64,000 nucleotides of DNA from Brevibacterium sp. UMB1308A (lineage in GTDB: Bacteria > Actinomycetota > Actinomycetes > Actinomycetales > Brevibacteriaceae): assembly GCF_030230605.1 (NCBI RefSeq), contig NZ_JASPDO010000013.1, forward strand, positions 1-64,000, read 5' to 3'. Position 1 is the stretch's first letter. The number at the start of each line of letters is the position of its first letter. This document shows positions 26,164 through 35,077 of this stretch, in pieces. The translations under genes were made by a program, and so were the position numbers. Below the pieces are notes generated by a model. It was not told the DNA's origin, ran no database searches, and saw nothing but the letters and a program-made list of their open reading frames with translations.

Positions 26164-28620
26164 TTACCGAGGTGCTGACCGGTTTGTGCGCGCCGTGGGT
26201 ACCGCGTTCCACGGGTCCTCAGGCCACGGGTGTTTGGAGTACTTGCCCCGGTTTTCGGCCCGCACATGCGCATACGCGCCATTCCAAAAACTGCGCAGAT
26301 CATCTGTGACCGCCAGGGGTCTGCGGGCTGGTGACAACAAATGCATGAGCACTGGGCGCCCCAGAATGCTAGGCGTGTCAGCCAGACCAAAGCACTCCTG
26401 GAGCTTCACCGCCAACACAGGCGCTTCCGGCTGACCCCCGTGGGACTCCGGCGTGGGGTAGGTGACCCGGACTTTGGCACCACTGGGAACCTCGAGCCGT
26501 TCAGGAACCAGCTCGTTAAACCGGGCTGCTTCCGGCCACGGGAATACGCGCTGCAGGGCCGCCGCCAGGTTGATTTTTTGCCCGCGGCCCAGCGCCTCCA
26601 GATCAGGCTCAAGCCACGTGAGGTCCTGCAGGGCATCCAGGGTGACATCGGGCCACGGGTCACCCACGACGGCGCGCACAAAGCCCAACCGTGCACGCAA
26701 GGCCTCAAACGCGGGATCACCCTCACCCGGCTGTTCTGAAATCCCCGGCACCACGGCGCGCAACCCACGTGTCTCACACGCAGCCCGCACAGCGTCCACT
26801 ACCGCCTGAGCTGACGGCTGCACCGGGGTAGAGGCGAGCTCAATCGCACCCAGTTCCTCCACCTTCCGGGCCTGCACTTTGCCGTCTGTAAACTCGGCGC
26901 GCTCAACCGTGCGGTGTAGCGCACCGGCGGCCTCTAGCGCAGTCGCTTCATCGATCGACACGGCCAACTGCGCACGCGCCTCACTGCCCGCACGCGCCAT
27001 GCTGGCAACCGCGATCCAGTCATCGAACCCATCTGCGCGCACACCGGTCCCGGAGGCGGTCAGGTAGGTGTCACCTCGGCGGCGGGCAATCCACTCCGGG
27101 CGCGCCAACGCGGTCACCAACCCCACAACAGTGCGCGGAACGGAACCCTGGGGTGCATCCACGCCAGCAATCCGGGAAAGCCGGGCCACCTCGCGCTCAA
27201 ATGCCGCCGTGCCCGAAAGTTTCGACACCAACTCCGGCACATCGCGCGCCCGGTCATCAGCGGCCAGCGAGCACGCGACCCGCACCGCCTGAGGCCCCAC
27301 CTTCTCCACTCCATCAAACAGCGCGCGAGCCACATGCGGGTCAGCCGGGACGCTTGCGAGCTTGTGCCCAACCGGGGTCGCCTCGCTGTCCTCGTCTAAC
27401 GCTCCCAGTGCAGTGAGTGCCTGCACCGCCCGCTCCGTTGCCCGAGGCGGCAGCTCCGTTGGAATGTCCAGCCCGACTCCCAGCGGGGTTCCCCACACCG
27501 CTAAATCAAGCACAGTAGACGTGAGGTCTGAGGTTGTGATCTCTGGGGGAGTGTGGGCTGGCCGGGACGCGAAATCCGCTTGGCTCATACTCCTGATGAC
27601 CCGGCCCGGGGCTTCACGATGAGCACGACCCGCCCGCTGCACCATGGCTGCTTTTGACGCGCCCACGGTGACCAGGCCGGAAATTCCGCGCACGGAATCA
27701 AACCGCGCTTGCCGATCCAGTCCCGCATCGATCACCGAGCGAACCCCTGGAACCGTGATCGCCGATTCGGCAATGTTGGTCGCCACGATCACCCGAGTGC
27801 TCCCAGGTACGTGACCGCGCACGATTCTCTGCTGGGCGGCAACACTGAGCCGGCCGGACAGCTCCTCGGTAGGGAAGTCACGGCGCACACTGGCTGCAAC
27901 TCGCTCGATTTCGCGGGCACCAGGCACAAACACCAAGACGTCCCCACCGCGCTTGCTACGGTGCTGAGCCTCGGCAACTGCGACACCTGCCACGTGGTCC
28001 AAGAAGTCCCAGTCCACGCCACGTTCAGTGAGCGGACGCGGCCCGGGCTCCCACACGGTCTCACACTCAAACGTGGGCACGTGAGCGGATAACAGCGTCG
28101 CCTCTTCACCCGTGGCTTGCGTGAGAAGGCCCGTCCACATGTCACTGTCTAACGTGGCCGACATCGCGTACACGCGCAGATCATCACGCATCGCCGCGAC
28201 TTGCGCCACAAACGCGCACGCCAGGTCCGAATCGATCGACCGCTCATGGACCTCGTCCAAAATGACGGCCGAAACACCCGCCAACTCCGGGTCCCGCAAC
28301 AGCCTGCGGATCAACACCCCAGTCGTCACGAACTCAACTTTCGCGTCCGCTGGGACGTCACGGTCACCTCGGACGGTGTACCCCACCGGCAACCCGGACA
28401 GTTCCCGCAACCGGGCAGCCGCCGCCTGAGCGGCAATGCGGCGCGGCTGCGTGACGATCACGCGCCCTGACCCCAGGTTGGCAACCGCGGGCGGGACCAC
28501 GGTGGTTTTACCGGAACCCGGGGGCGCCTGGATAACAGCTACCCGAGGTCGTTGATCCGCAATCTGCTCCACGAGCGAGGCTGCGGGCAGGTTGGCGGCG
28601 ATTCGGCCGAGGTCGAACAT
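26164..28620 (-). CDS. hrpB: ATP-dependent RNA helicase HrpB
   Basis: 818 aa. The DEAH-type helicase core has Walker A APPGSGKTT (32-40), motif II DEVHERS, motif III SATLD, and motif VI QRAGRAHRE in the C-terminal RecA domain. Ratchet and OB-like regions follow, and the HrpB-specific C-terminal domain ends with PVLMHLLSPARRPLAVTDDL and FWNGAYAHVRAE. Length matches HrpB, an ATPase of unclear physiological role. Its ATG overlaps the glsA stop codon (TAATG), indicating an operon with glsA. No second helicase gene is near. Confidence 0.93.
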   Translation of the reverse strand: MFDLGRIAANLPAASLVEQIADQRPRVAVIQAPPGSGKTTVVPPAVANLGSGRVIVTQPRRIAAQAAAARLRELSGLPVGYTVRGDRDVPADAKVEFVTTGVLIRRLLRDPELAGVSAVILDEVHERSIDSDLACAFVAQVAAMRDDLRVYAMSATLDSDMWTGLLTQATGEEATLLSAHVPTFECETVWEPGPRPLTERGVDWDFLDHVAGVAVAEAQHRSKRGGDVLVFVPGAREIERVAASVRRDFPTEELSGRLSVAAQQRIVRGHVPGSTRVIVATNIAESAITVPGVRSVIDAGLDRQARFDSVRGISGLVTVGASKAAMVQRAGRAHREAPGRVIRSMSQADFASRPAHTPPEITTSDLTSTVLDLAVWGTPLGVGLDIPTELPPRATERAVQALTALGALDEDSEATPVGHKLASVPADPHVARALFDGVEKVGPQAVRVACSLAADDRARDVPELVSKLSGTAAFEREVARLSRIAGVDAPQGSVPRTVVGLVTALARPEWIARRRGDTYLTASGTGVRADGFDDWIAVASMARAGSEARAQLAVSIDEATALEAAGALHRTVERAEFTDGKVQARKVEELGAIELASTPVQPSAQAVVDAVRAACETRGLRAVVPGISEQPGEGDPAFEALRARLGFVRAVVGDPWPDVTLDALQDLTWLEPDLEALGRGQKINLAAALQRVFPWPEAARFNELVPERLEVPSGAKVRVTYPTPESHGGQPEAPVLAVKLQECFGLADTPSILGRPVLMHLLSPARRPLAVTDDLRSFWNGAYAHVRAENRGKYSKHPWPEDPWNAVPTARTNRSAPR

Positions 28621-29927
28621 TACTTAGCGAACCAGCTCGAATCCACGGGCTCTTCGGTCGGTTCGATGTCGGACAATGACGTGTAGACCTCATCGCGCAA
28701 GTCAGCGAAATGCTCATTCGGGTCGAGGATGGTCACTGTGTGGCCACGGCGCTTAAGCTCAAAAATCCCAGCGTGGAGCAACTTGTACCCCACCAGGGAC
28801 ACCGACGGCACGCTCCTGAAATCGATAACAATGGGCTGCTTGTTTTCTGGGGTCTCAAGAATGGACCGCAGTGCTTTTTCAGCCAACGAGAAGTCCATGC
28901 TTCCCTGAATGTGAATGTGCAAACGGCCTGAGCTGTCCGTTTCTTTTTCCAGAACAGACGACAGGACAGGGCTTGGCGGCCTCATCATGTGAAGGCCCAA
29001 GTCTTCGCTCATGCGTTCAAACGCGTCCACACCGCGCACCGAGTTGCCGAACTTATCAATCGGAGGCGAAAACGCTGCCGCCCCCATCTGGCCCGGAAGA
29101 GAGCCCATAATGCCACCAGAGACTCCCGATTTGGCAGGAATCCCCACATTGGTGAGCCAGTCACCAGCCGCGTCATACATTCCGCACGTGGTCATCACGG
29201 ACAACACCTGCTGGGCCACCCATTCGGGAACCACGCGCTCGCCAGTCTGGGGGTTCACCCCACCGGAAGCCAAAGTCATCCCCATGACTGCCAGGTCCTT
29301 GGCCGTCACCGCAACGGAACACTGACGCGTGTAGCCGCGTACCACCTCGGCGGGATCACTGATGATGAGGTCATTCGCACGCACCAGCGCAGCCAGTGCC
29401 AAATTACGCCACGCCTTGTCGATCTCCGACTCATACACGGCGTCGTCATAGGACAGCTCCCGTCCAGCAAAAGCGCTCATCCCGGCAAGAATGCGCTTCT
29501 CGCGTTCCTCTCTGCTGGCCCCTCGCGAATGAACCAGGGCGTGGGTGGTCACCGCACCAATGTTGATCATGGGGTTGTCTGGCCGTCCGGTCGCTTCGTC
29601 CAGGCTGATCGAGTTGAACGGGTCGCCAGATGGTTCCTCACCGACAGATTCGTTGACGCGCTCCAGGCCACGGTCGGCAAGCGCCATCGCGTACACGAAC
29701 GGCTTGGACACGGACTGGATCGAAAACTGCGTATCGGAGTCTCCCACGGAATAGACGATTCCTTCTGGGGTGCACAGGGACAGCCCAAACAGAGTGGGGT
29801 CCTGGTTGGCGAGTTCGGGGATGTAATCTGCCATCGCTCCACCGGTTTTCCTCAAACCGGCTTCGTGGATCGACTGCAGATATTCGGTGACAGGGGAGTA
29901 CACGGGGTTCGCGGTGGAAGTTTCCAT
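28620..29927 (-). CDS. glsA: Glutaminase A fused to a STAS domain
   Basis: 435 aa. It hydrolyses glutamine to glutamate and ammonia. The serine-dependent beta-lactamase-like fold has SIQSVSKPF with the Ser-x-x-Lys catalytic pair (about residues 70-75), PFNSISLD, and NPMINIGAV, as in E. coli YbaS/YneH. After residue 315 an added STAS domain (LHIHIQGSMDFSLAEKAL, then VIDFRSVPSVSLVGYKLL) resembles anti-sigma factor antagonists; its role here is unknown. The frame is open to an ATG at 29948, but the ATG at 29925-29927 lies 7 bases after TAGTCT, so a leaderless start is preferred. The promoter is shared with the divergent FAH gene. Confidence 0.9.
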   Translation of the reverse strand: METSTANPVYSPVTEYLQSIHEAGLRKTGGAMADYIPELANQDPTLFGLSLCTPEGIVYSVGDSDTQFSIQSVSKPFVYAMALADRGLERVNESVGEEPSGDPFNSISLDEATGRPDNPMINIGAVTTHALVHSRGASREEREKRILAGMSAFAGRELSYDDAVYESEIDKAWRNLALAALVRANDLIISDPAEVVRGYTRQCSVAVTAKDLAVMGMTLASGGVNPQTGERVVPEWVAQQVLSVMTTCGMYDAAGDWLTNVGIPAKSGVSGGIMGSLPGQMGAAAFSPPIDKFGNSVRGVDAFERMSEDLGLHMMRPPSPVLSSVLEKETDSSGRLHIHIQGSMDFSLAEKALRSILETPENKQPIVIDFRSVPSVSLVGYKLLHAGIFELKRRGHTVTILDPNEHFADLRDEVYTSLSDIEPTEEPVDSSWFAK

Positions 29928-29931
29928 GGCT

Positions 29932-29942
29932 ACTAGACTAGT
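29932..29942. promoter_or_regulatory. Symmetric divergent leaderless promoter between glsA and FAH gene
   Basis: The 11-bp palindrome ACTAGACTAGT holds TAGACT (29934-29939, plus) and TAGTCT (29940-29935, minus). Each is exactly 7 bases before an ATG: 29947 on plus and 29927 on minus. The two -10 boxes overlap by five positions, so RNA polymerase could serve only one direction at a time. The -35 regions would lie inside the opposite coding sequences. Confidence 0.6.
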
Positions 29943-29946
29943 GCCC

Positions 29947-30756
29947 ATGCGAATCGTTCGTTTTGTTCACAACGACGCGCCACACTACGGCGTAGTTGAA
30001 GGAAATCTCCCTGAAGTTAGCGACGACGGAACTTTTGACACCTCGGAACTGGAGGTGGCGGTCCTAAGTTCTGACCCATTCTTTAGCCCTGCGCAATCGA
30101 CCGGCGAACGCCTGCCATATGACGAAGTGCGGATGCTGGCCCCGATCCTGCCCCGCTCAAAAGTCATTGGTGTGGGCCGGAACTTTGCCGACCACGCCCG
30201 CGAACTCGGAAACGACGTTCCGGTCAGCCCGCTGACATTCTTCAAACCCAACACCTCGGTGGTGGGGCCCGGTGAGCCTATTCGCCTCCCCGCCATCAGT
30301 GAAGAAGTGTCCTACGAAGCTGAACTAGCCGTGGTGATCTCCAAGATCGCCAAGAACGTTACGCCAGAAAACGCGTACTCCTACGTTTTGGGATACACCG
30401 CGGCAAACGACGTGACACTGCGTGATATCCAGCGGATCGACAAACAGTGGTCGCGAGCCAAAGGCTTCGACTCCAGCTGTCCGCTGGGGCCATGGATCGA
30501 AACCGAATACGACCCAGAAACCGTACGCATCCGTTCGTGGGTTGACGGTGACCTCAAACAAGACGGGAACACTGAAGACTTCATCTTCGACATTCCCACC
30601 GTGATTGCCCACCTGACCGAAGTCATGACTTTGCTGCCCGGTGACGTCATCTTGACGGGAACACCCGCGGGAGTAGGTCGCATTGAGGCGGGTAACCGCG
30701 TTGACATTGCGATTGACGGGCTGGGAGTTCTGTCCAACCCCGTCATGGACGTCTAA
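29947..30756 (+). CDS. Fumarylacetoacetate hydrolase family protein
   Basis: 269 aa. The FAH fold is marked by [31 protein letters not shown], the metal-binding [12 protein letters not shown] glutamates, [14 protein letters not shown], and the C-terminal [17 protein letters not shown]. Members hydrolyse or decarboxylate oxo-acids, often acylpyruvates or oxaloacetate; the substrate is not determined by sequence. In Actinobacteria a gene of this family is regularly found just before gltX, as here. The start chosen lies 7 bases after TAGACT (leaderless); the longer frame from 29887 would overlap glsA. Confidence 0.88.
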   Translation: MRIVRFVHNDAPHYGVVEGNLPEVSDDGTFDTSELEVAVLSSDPFFSPAQSTGERLPYDEVRMLAPILPRSKVIGVGRNFADHARELGNDVPVSPLTFFKPNTSVVGPGEPIRLPAISEEVSYEAELAVVISKIAKNVTPENAYSYVLGYTAANDVTLRDIQRIDKQWSRAKGFDSSCPLGPWIETEYDPETVRIRSWVDGDLKQDGNTEDFIFDIPTVIAHLTEVMTLLPGDVILTGTPAGVGRIEAGNRVDIAIDGLGVLSNPVMDV

Positions 30757-30818
30757 CGTTTAGCGTCGTTGCACGAACACACTTACACACACGAACACAC
30801 ATACAAAGAAGGAACACC

Positions 30819-32291
30819 GTGACTGTACGAGTCCGCTTTTGCCCGTCACCAACCGGAACCCCGCACGTGGGAATGGTGCGTACCGCCCTGTTTAACTGGG
30901 CATACGCCAAGCACACCGGCGGAACCTTTGTTTTCCGTATCGAAGACACCGACGCCGCCCGCGACTCAGAAGAATCCTACGGCCAAATCATCGAAGCGAT
31001 GAAGTGGCTGGGGCTTGACTGGGATGAAGGTATCGACGTGGGCGGACCACACGGCCCATACCGCCAGTCCCAGCGTGGCGACATTTACGCCGAGGTCATT
31101 GAGAAGCTCAAGGCCGGTGGCCACATTTACGAGTCGTACTCCAACGCAGAAGAGATCGAAGCTCGTCACCGGGCTGCCGGCCGTGACCCCAAACTGGGCT
31201 ACGACGGCTACGACCGTGACCTGACCGAAGAACAGATCGCAGAGTTTAAGGCGCAGGGCCGCGAACCTGTATGGCGTGTGCGCATGCCCGATGAAGACAT
31301 CACGTTCACCGACATGGTGCGCGGCGACATTACGTTCAAGGCCGGTTCCGTTCCCGACTTCGTGGTCGTGCGCGCCAACGGCCAGCCACTGTACACCCTG
31401 GTGAACCCGGTTGATGACGCGCTCATGGGGATCACCCACGTGCTGCGTGGTGAAGACCTGTTGAGCTCAACCCCACGCCAGATTGTTCTGTACGAACACC
31501 TCAAGGCGATCGGTGTTGCTGAACGCACCCCAGAGTTTGGTCACCTGCCTTATGTGATGGGCGAAGGCAACAAGAAGTTGTCCAAGCGTGACCCCGAATC
31601 GAACCTGTTCCACCACCGCGACAACGGGTTCATCCCCGAAGGTTTCATCAACTACCTTGCTCTTCTGGGCTGGTCGATCGCGGCTGACCGCGACATTTTC
31701 TCCGTTGATGAACTCATCGAAGCGTTCGACATTCACGACGTGTTGCCCAACCCCGCGCGCTTCGACGTGAAGAAGGCCACAGCCATCAACGCTGACCACA
31801 TTCGCATGTTGGACGTTGAGGACTTTGCGCAGCGTCTGGTGCCGTACCTGCAGGCGGCCGAGGTGTTGCCCCAGGAACCGAGCGACGAACAGTTGGCAGT
31901 GTTGAAGGACGCGGCTCCGCTTGTGCAGACCCGCATGAACCTGCTCAGCGAAGCGCCTGATCTTTTGCGCTTCCTCTTCGTGTCAGATGACAGCTTCGAG
32001 TTCTACGAAGACGGCCTCAAGACACTGAAAGACACCGCTCCTGAGGTGCTGGACCAGGCGATCGAAACGCTGGAACCCATCACCGACTGGACCACCGACA
32101 CGCTCCACACAGCACTGCAAGAAACCCTGGTGGACAAGGCCGGCATCAAGCCTCGCTTGGCGTTCGGACCGCTTCGCGTGGCAGTTTCTGGACGCCGAAT
32201 CTCGCCACCTCTGTTCGAGTCCATGGAGATTCTGGGCAAGGAATCGTCCATGTTCCGCCTGAACAAGCTGCGCGAACACCTGGCTGAGTAA
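30819..32291 (+). CDS. gltX: Glutamyl-tRNA synthetase
   Basis: 490 aa class I synthetase. The HIGH-like motif is in SPTGTPHVG (residues 9-17), and the KMSKS-like loop reads KKLSKRD near residue 252. It charges tRNA-Glu, and in bacteria lacking GlnRS also tRNA-Gln; tRNA-Gln and tRNA-Glu genes lie 1.8 kb downstream. GTG start with AAGAAGGA 8 bases before. The 62-base gap upstream is unusually A/C-rich (repeated ACACAC and GAACACAC), giving a G-poor, probably unstructured leader. Confidence 0.96.
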   Translation: MTVRVRFCPSPTGTPHVGMVRTALFNWAYAKHTGGTFVFRIEDTDAARDSEESYGQIIEAMKWLGLDWDEGIDVGGPHGPYRQSQRGDIYAEVIEKLKAGGHIYESYSNAEEIEARHRAAGRDPKLGYDGYDRDLTEEQIAEFKAQGREPVWRVRMPDEDITFTDMVRGDITFKAGSVPDFVVVRANGQPLYTLVNPVDDALMGITHVLRGEDLLSSTPRQIVLYEHLKAIGVAERTPEFGHLPYVMGEGNKKLSKRDPESNLFHHRDNGFIPEGFINYLALLGWSIAADRDIFSVDELIEAFDIHDVLPNPARFDVKKATAINADHIRMLDVEDFAQRLVPYLQAAEVLPQEPSDEQLAVLKDAAPLVQTRMNLLSEAPDLLRFLFVSDDSFEFYEDGLKTLKDTAPEVLDQAIETLEPITDWTTDTLHTALQETLVDKAGIKPRLAFGPLRVAVSGRRISPPLFESMEILGKESSMFRLNKLREHLAE

Positions 32292-32356
32292 CCCGCCAGC
32301 CCGACTGAGCGGCGAAAACCCGGCAACCACCTCGGCGAACAACCACAAGGAGACCC

Positions 32357-33625
32357 ATGCTCACCCGCACGTACACGATTCCCGGACTCACCGTTGACGA
32401 ACACACCGTCACGGTGCCGCTCGATCACTTTGGGGACACCCCAGGGGAGCTCGCGGTGTTCGCGCGCGTGTACTCCCTGCCAGGTTCCGCGGAAAAGCCG
32501 TACCTGGTGTATCTGCAAGGCGGGCCGGGGTTTGAAGCCCAGCGCGTGACCGAGCCGTCCGGGTGGGTCGGGCGCGCACTTCGCGAATACAACGTGGTCA
32601 TGTTGGACCAGCGGGGCACCGGGCAGTCCAGTCCCGTTGGATTTGTTGACGGGCACTTTGTGGGAACGGGTGACAACCAGACGCCGGCCACGGTTGCGGA
32701 CTACCTGACGCACTTCCGGGCGGACGCCATTGTGGAGGACGCCGAGGTCGTTCGCGAGTCCCTGGGTGCTTCCACCTGGGCGGTGTTGGGGCAGTCGTTC
32801 GGCGGGTTCACCGCACTGCGGTACTTGGCAGAACACCCGGAGTCCTTGGAACGCGTCATGTTCACCGGCGGGCTGCCACGGGTGCCCGGTGCGGACGGCG
32901 GTGAGGCTGACGCGGATCCGGCCATTGTGTACCGCGATACGTGGGAGATCATGGCGGGGAAGTCGGACCGGTTCTTTCAACGCTACCCGCATGCGCGCGA
33001 GGCGTATGAACGCCTGTTTGAGCGTGTGGCCGATGGGATTGAGCTACCGGATGGCACGGTGGCCACGCAGGCGCACGTGCGTGGATTGGGGCAGTTCCTG
33101 GGTGCCGGCGGGGGAGCGGAACGCTTGAACTACCTGTTGGCGCTGGGTGACTCGGTGGCCGGGCGTCACGACCTGCAGGACGCTTTGACCTTTGGCGCGC
33201 GCAACCCCATCTATGCGGTGTTGCACGAAAGCTGCTGGGCTTCCGGTGTCGCTACACGTTGGGCTGCCGAACGTGCCCGCCCTGAGGACCAGGATCCTTT
33301 CGCTCTGGCGGGTGAGCACGTGACGCAGGACCACTTTGAGTCCGGGCCTCTGGAGGCGTGGAAAGACGTGGCACATGTGTTAGCCGACCACGAATGGCCG
33401 GTCATGTGGGACGCGGACAAACTTGCTCACGCACGTGGCAAGGTTCCTGCGGCGGCCGCGGTGTACTTCGATGATGCGTATGTGCCGTGCAAACATTCCT
33501 TGGCTACTGCCAAGCTCGCGGGGGTTGAACCGTGGGTGACTAACGAATATGAGCACAACGGACTGCGTGCGTCAGGGGAGCGGGTACTGGACCGCCTGTT
33601 GGCCATGACCCGCGGCGAAGTGTGA
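32357..33625 (+). CDS. Proline iminopeptidase-like alpha/beta hydrolase (peptidase S33)
   Basis: 422 aa. An alpha/beta-hydrolase with the oxyanion segment YLQGGPGFEA, then VVMLDQRGTGQS, and the nucleophile elbow GQSFGGF. A C-terminal catalytic His is likely in NEYEHNGLR. The length and the GGPG and DQRGTGQS motifs match prolyl aminopeptidases, which release N-terminal proline from peptides. It has AAGGAG before the ATG and no signal peptide. It is convergent with a small membrane-protein gene (14-base gap). Confidence 0.85.
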   Translation: MLTRTYTIPGLTVDEHTVTVPLDHFGDTPGELAVFARVYSLPGSAEKPYLVYLQGGPGFEAQRVTEPSGWVGRALREYNVVMLDQRGTGQSSPVGFVDGHFVGTGDNQTPATVADYLTHFRADAIVEDAEVVRESLGASTWAVLGQSFGGFTALRYLAEHPESLERVMFTGGLPRVPGADGGEADADPAIVYRDTWEIMAGKSDRFFQRYPHAREAYERLFERVADGIELPDGTVATQAHVRGLGQFLGAGGGAERLNYLLALGDSVAGRHDLQDALTFGARNPIYAVLHESCWASGVATRWAAERARPEDQDPFALAGEHVTQDHFESGPLEAWKDVAHVLADHEWPVMWDADKLAHARGKVPAAAAVYFDDAYVPCKHSLATAKLAGVEPWVTNEYEHNGLRASGERVLDRLLAMTRGEV

Positions 33626-33639
33626 TCACGCGTGGGCGG

Positions 33640-33912
33640 TTAGCTCACAGCTTGGTTCTGCCGTTTGAGCACGGTAGCGATGATGATCGCAATGATCGGA
33701 CCCAGAATGGGCACGAACACCGCTAGCAGAATCAGCAGTGTCGTGTGCAGCGGTTTGAGCTGGGCGAAAACCACCAGGACTATCGCAGCGACCAGCAATA
33801 TGAGCGAAACAGGAGCCACGAACATCATGGCCACAACACCTGCGTCGGCATAAAACGGAACCTGCGGCCCGGTAGACAGCGTCGAAGAAAAAGACACAGT
33901 TGGTAGGAGCAT
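33640..33912 (-). CDS. Small two-helix membrane protein, 90 aa
   Basis: The ATG at 33910-33912 follows an excellent GGAGG site. Two transmembrane helices span about residues 24-46 and 51-74. The second begins after QLKPLHTT and contains a conserved-looking PILGPIIA motif, then a short basic tail (KRQNQ). The pattern resembles the PLDc_N module, found alone or before cardiolipin-synthase domains, but no enzymatic part follows. The frame is open upstream to 34011, but the promoter and RBS support the short form. Function unknown. Confidence 0.7.
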   Translation of the reverse strand: MLLPTVSFSSTLSTGPQVPFYADAGVVAMMFVAPVSLILLVAAIVLVVFAQLKPLHTTLLILLAVFVPILGPIIAIIIATVLKRQNQAVS

Positions 33913-33930
33913 TTTCGCCTCCGTTAAAAC

Positions 33931-33974
33931 AACCAATGAGTTGGTTTGATGATAGCACCCGCCCTGTGATCGGC
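33931..33974 (-). promoter_or_regulatory. Promoter and candidate operator of the small membrane protein gene
   Basis: On the minus strand TTGCCG and TATCAT are 16 bases apart and fit -35 and -10 boxes. Just downstream, AACCAA-TGAG-TTGGTT (33931-33946) is a perfect 6-bp inverted repeat that would cover the transcription start region. It could be a repressor site. Confidence 0.4.
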
Positions 33975-33976
33975 AA

Positions 33977-33988
33977 CACAAATTTGTG
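33977..33988. repeat. Perfect 12-bp palindrome CACAAATTTGTG
   Basis: It lies between the -35 box of the small membrane protein gene and the -35 box of the tRNA-Gln/Glu promoter, and so could control either. No known regulator is assigned. Confidence 0.35.
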
Positions 33989-33994
33989 CCGGTT

Positions 33995-34023
33995 TTGCAC
34001 AAGAGCGCCAAGGTATGTAAAGT
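33995..34023 (+). promoter_or_regulatory. Promoter of the tRNA-Gln/tRNA-Glu operon
   Basis: TTGCAC (33995-34000) and TAAAGT (34018-34023) are separated by 17 bases, about 44 bases before the tRNA-Gln 5' end. A near-perfect palindrome (CGGGCTTCAAGCCCG, 34042-34056) lies in the leader, possibly for processing. Confidence 0.5.
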
Positions 34024-34066
34024 AGTCTTTCGTTGCCGACGCGGGCTTCAAGCCCGAGTCTTGCAT

Positions 34067-34138
34067 TGGGGTATGGTGTAATTGGCAGCACGAGTGATTC
34101 TGGTTCATTTAGTCTAGGTTCGAGTCCTGGTACCCCAG
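34067..34138 (+). tRNA. tRNA-Gln (anticodon CUG)
   Basis: 72 bases. Acceptor stem TGGGGTA/TACCCCA (7 bp), D-arm with GGTGTAATTGGCAGCAC, anticodon loop TTCTGGT giving CUG, T-arm CTAGG/CCTGG with TTCGAGT, discriminator G. CCA is not encoded. It lies 16 bases before tRNA-Glu, in the same transcript. Confidence 0.96.
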
Positions 34139-34154
34139 CGCTATTTCAGCACAA

Positions 34155-34227
34155 GCCCCCGTCGTCTAGTGGCCTAGGACGCCGCCCTCTCAAGGCGGAA
34201 ACGGCAGTTCGAACCTGCTCGGGGGTA
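34155..34227 (+). tRNA. tRNA-Glu (anticodon CUC)
   Basis: 73 bases. Acceptor stem GCCCCCG/CGGGGGT with a terminal G-U pair, D-arm TCGTCTAGTGGCCTAGGA, anticodon stem CCGCC/GGCGG with loop CTCTCAA giving CUC, T-loop TTCGAAC, discriminator A. CCA is not encoded. gltX, the synthetase, is upstream. Confidence 0.96.
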
Positions 34228-34249
34228 CACATTCCAAAACTTCATACAC

Positions 34250-34284
34250 ATGAGGGGCGCATCTGTTTTCGATGCGCCCCTCAT
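34250..34284. terminator. Bidirectional terminator hairpin after tRNA-Glu
   Basis: A perfect 14-bp stem (ATGAGGGGCGCATC / GATGCGCCCCTCAT) with a 7-base loop. It lies between the tRNA operon and the convergent DUF4282 gene and probably ends both transcripts. Confidence 0.75.
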
Positions 34285-34313
34285 GCGTGCGGTTCCGGTT
34301 GCGAGCCCGGAGA

Positions 34314-34973
34314 TTAGTCGGTCAGAGCCCTCCGCATTTCAGTAGTGTTTTGCGCCGTACGGATATTGGCAACCATGAATTCGAGCGCAATACGCGACAA
34401 AATGATCTGCGCAAGAGCAGGAATCCACCCCAGGAAAATAGTGGGCAGGAACATCATGCCCAACAGCCCACCGCCTGAGCCAGACAAGGCGTAGCTGAGA
34501 CCGCTAGCGGCTGCAGAAGCAATCGCGGTGATGACGATCCAAAGAAGCCACGTTCCCACCGCAGTGACGATCGAAAGCGTGTACAAAACACTTGCAAAGT
34601 TGATCGTCACAAAGTTTTCGAACTTCAGGTCAAACAATGCCTTGAAGAAGCGCGTAAACACGTTTCCTCTAGGAGCCTGCGCTTGAAACTGACCAGTTGG
34701 CTGGGAAACCTCGCCGGTGTTGTAGTTGGCAGCTGGGTATGGCTGGCCAGCGGCAGGCTGACTTGCAGCAGGTTGTCCGGCGGTAGGCTGAACAGGGGCT
34801 GAAGCATACTGCTGTTGCGGTACAACAGGACCGGTTTGGGTTGACCCCTGAGGCACATGTCCTGGGGTTGCTTGCGGGGCGGAGCCATATGGGCTTGAAC
34901 CGTAAGCGCTCGGCGCGTTCGAAGGTGGCGTCGGACTGTTAGGCGCGCCGCTTGAAGGGTAGTTGTCAGTCAT
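34314..34973 (-). CDS. DUF4282 membrane protein with Pro/Gln-rich N-terminus
   Basis: 219 aa. Residues 1-105 are low-complexity (Ser, Pro, Ala, Gln, Tyr; repeated QPAASQPAAGQP-like blocks) and presumably cytoplasmic and disordered. Residues 110-219 match DUF4282: FFKALFDLKFENFVTINFAS, then two membrane helices, the second near PTIFLGWIPALAQIILSRI, and a C-terminal VANIRTAQNTTEMR. The family is widespread in Actinobacteria and of unknown function. AAAGGAG lies before the ATG. Confidence 0.82.
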   Translation of the reverse strand: MTDNYPSSGAPNSPTPPSNAPSAYGSSPYGSAPQATPGHVPQGSTQTGPVVPQQQYASAPVQPTAGQPAASQPAAGQPYPAANYNTGEVSQPTGQFQAQAPRGNVFTRFFKALFDLKFENFVTINFASVLYTLSIVTAVGTWLLWIVITAIASAAASGLSYALSGSGGGLLGMMFLPTIFLGWIPALAQIILSRIALEFMVANIRTAQNTTEMRRALTD

Positions 34974-35031
34974 GTTTGACTCCTTTGTTCATGGTGCTAC
35001 ATCAATCATGTTACGCAAATCGCACATAAAA

Positions 35032-35064
35032 GCCGGGGCCACCCTAGGAAAGAGCAGCCCCGGC
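35032..35064 (-). terminator. Intrinsic terminator of ltbR
   Basis: On the minus strand GCCGGGGC and GCCCCGGC form an 8-bp stem around a 17-base loop, immediately followed by TTTTAT. It lies 13 bases after the ltbR stop codon. Confidence 0.75.
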
Positions 35065-35077
35065 CAGCGTGCAGGCC

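Noticed and set aside
30775-30806. ACACAC-rich stretch before gltX as a tandem repeat or CRISPR remnant
   Set aside because: Irregular units of 4-10 bases with no spacers; better seen as a G-poor mRNA leader. No CRISPR array was found anywhere in the window.
32003-32992. 329-codon minus-strand ORF across gltX and the aminopeptidase gene
   Set aside because: Antisense shadow spanning two solid genes and the gap between them.
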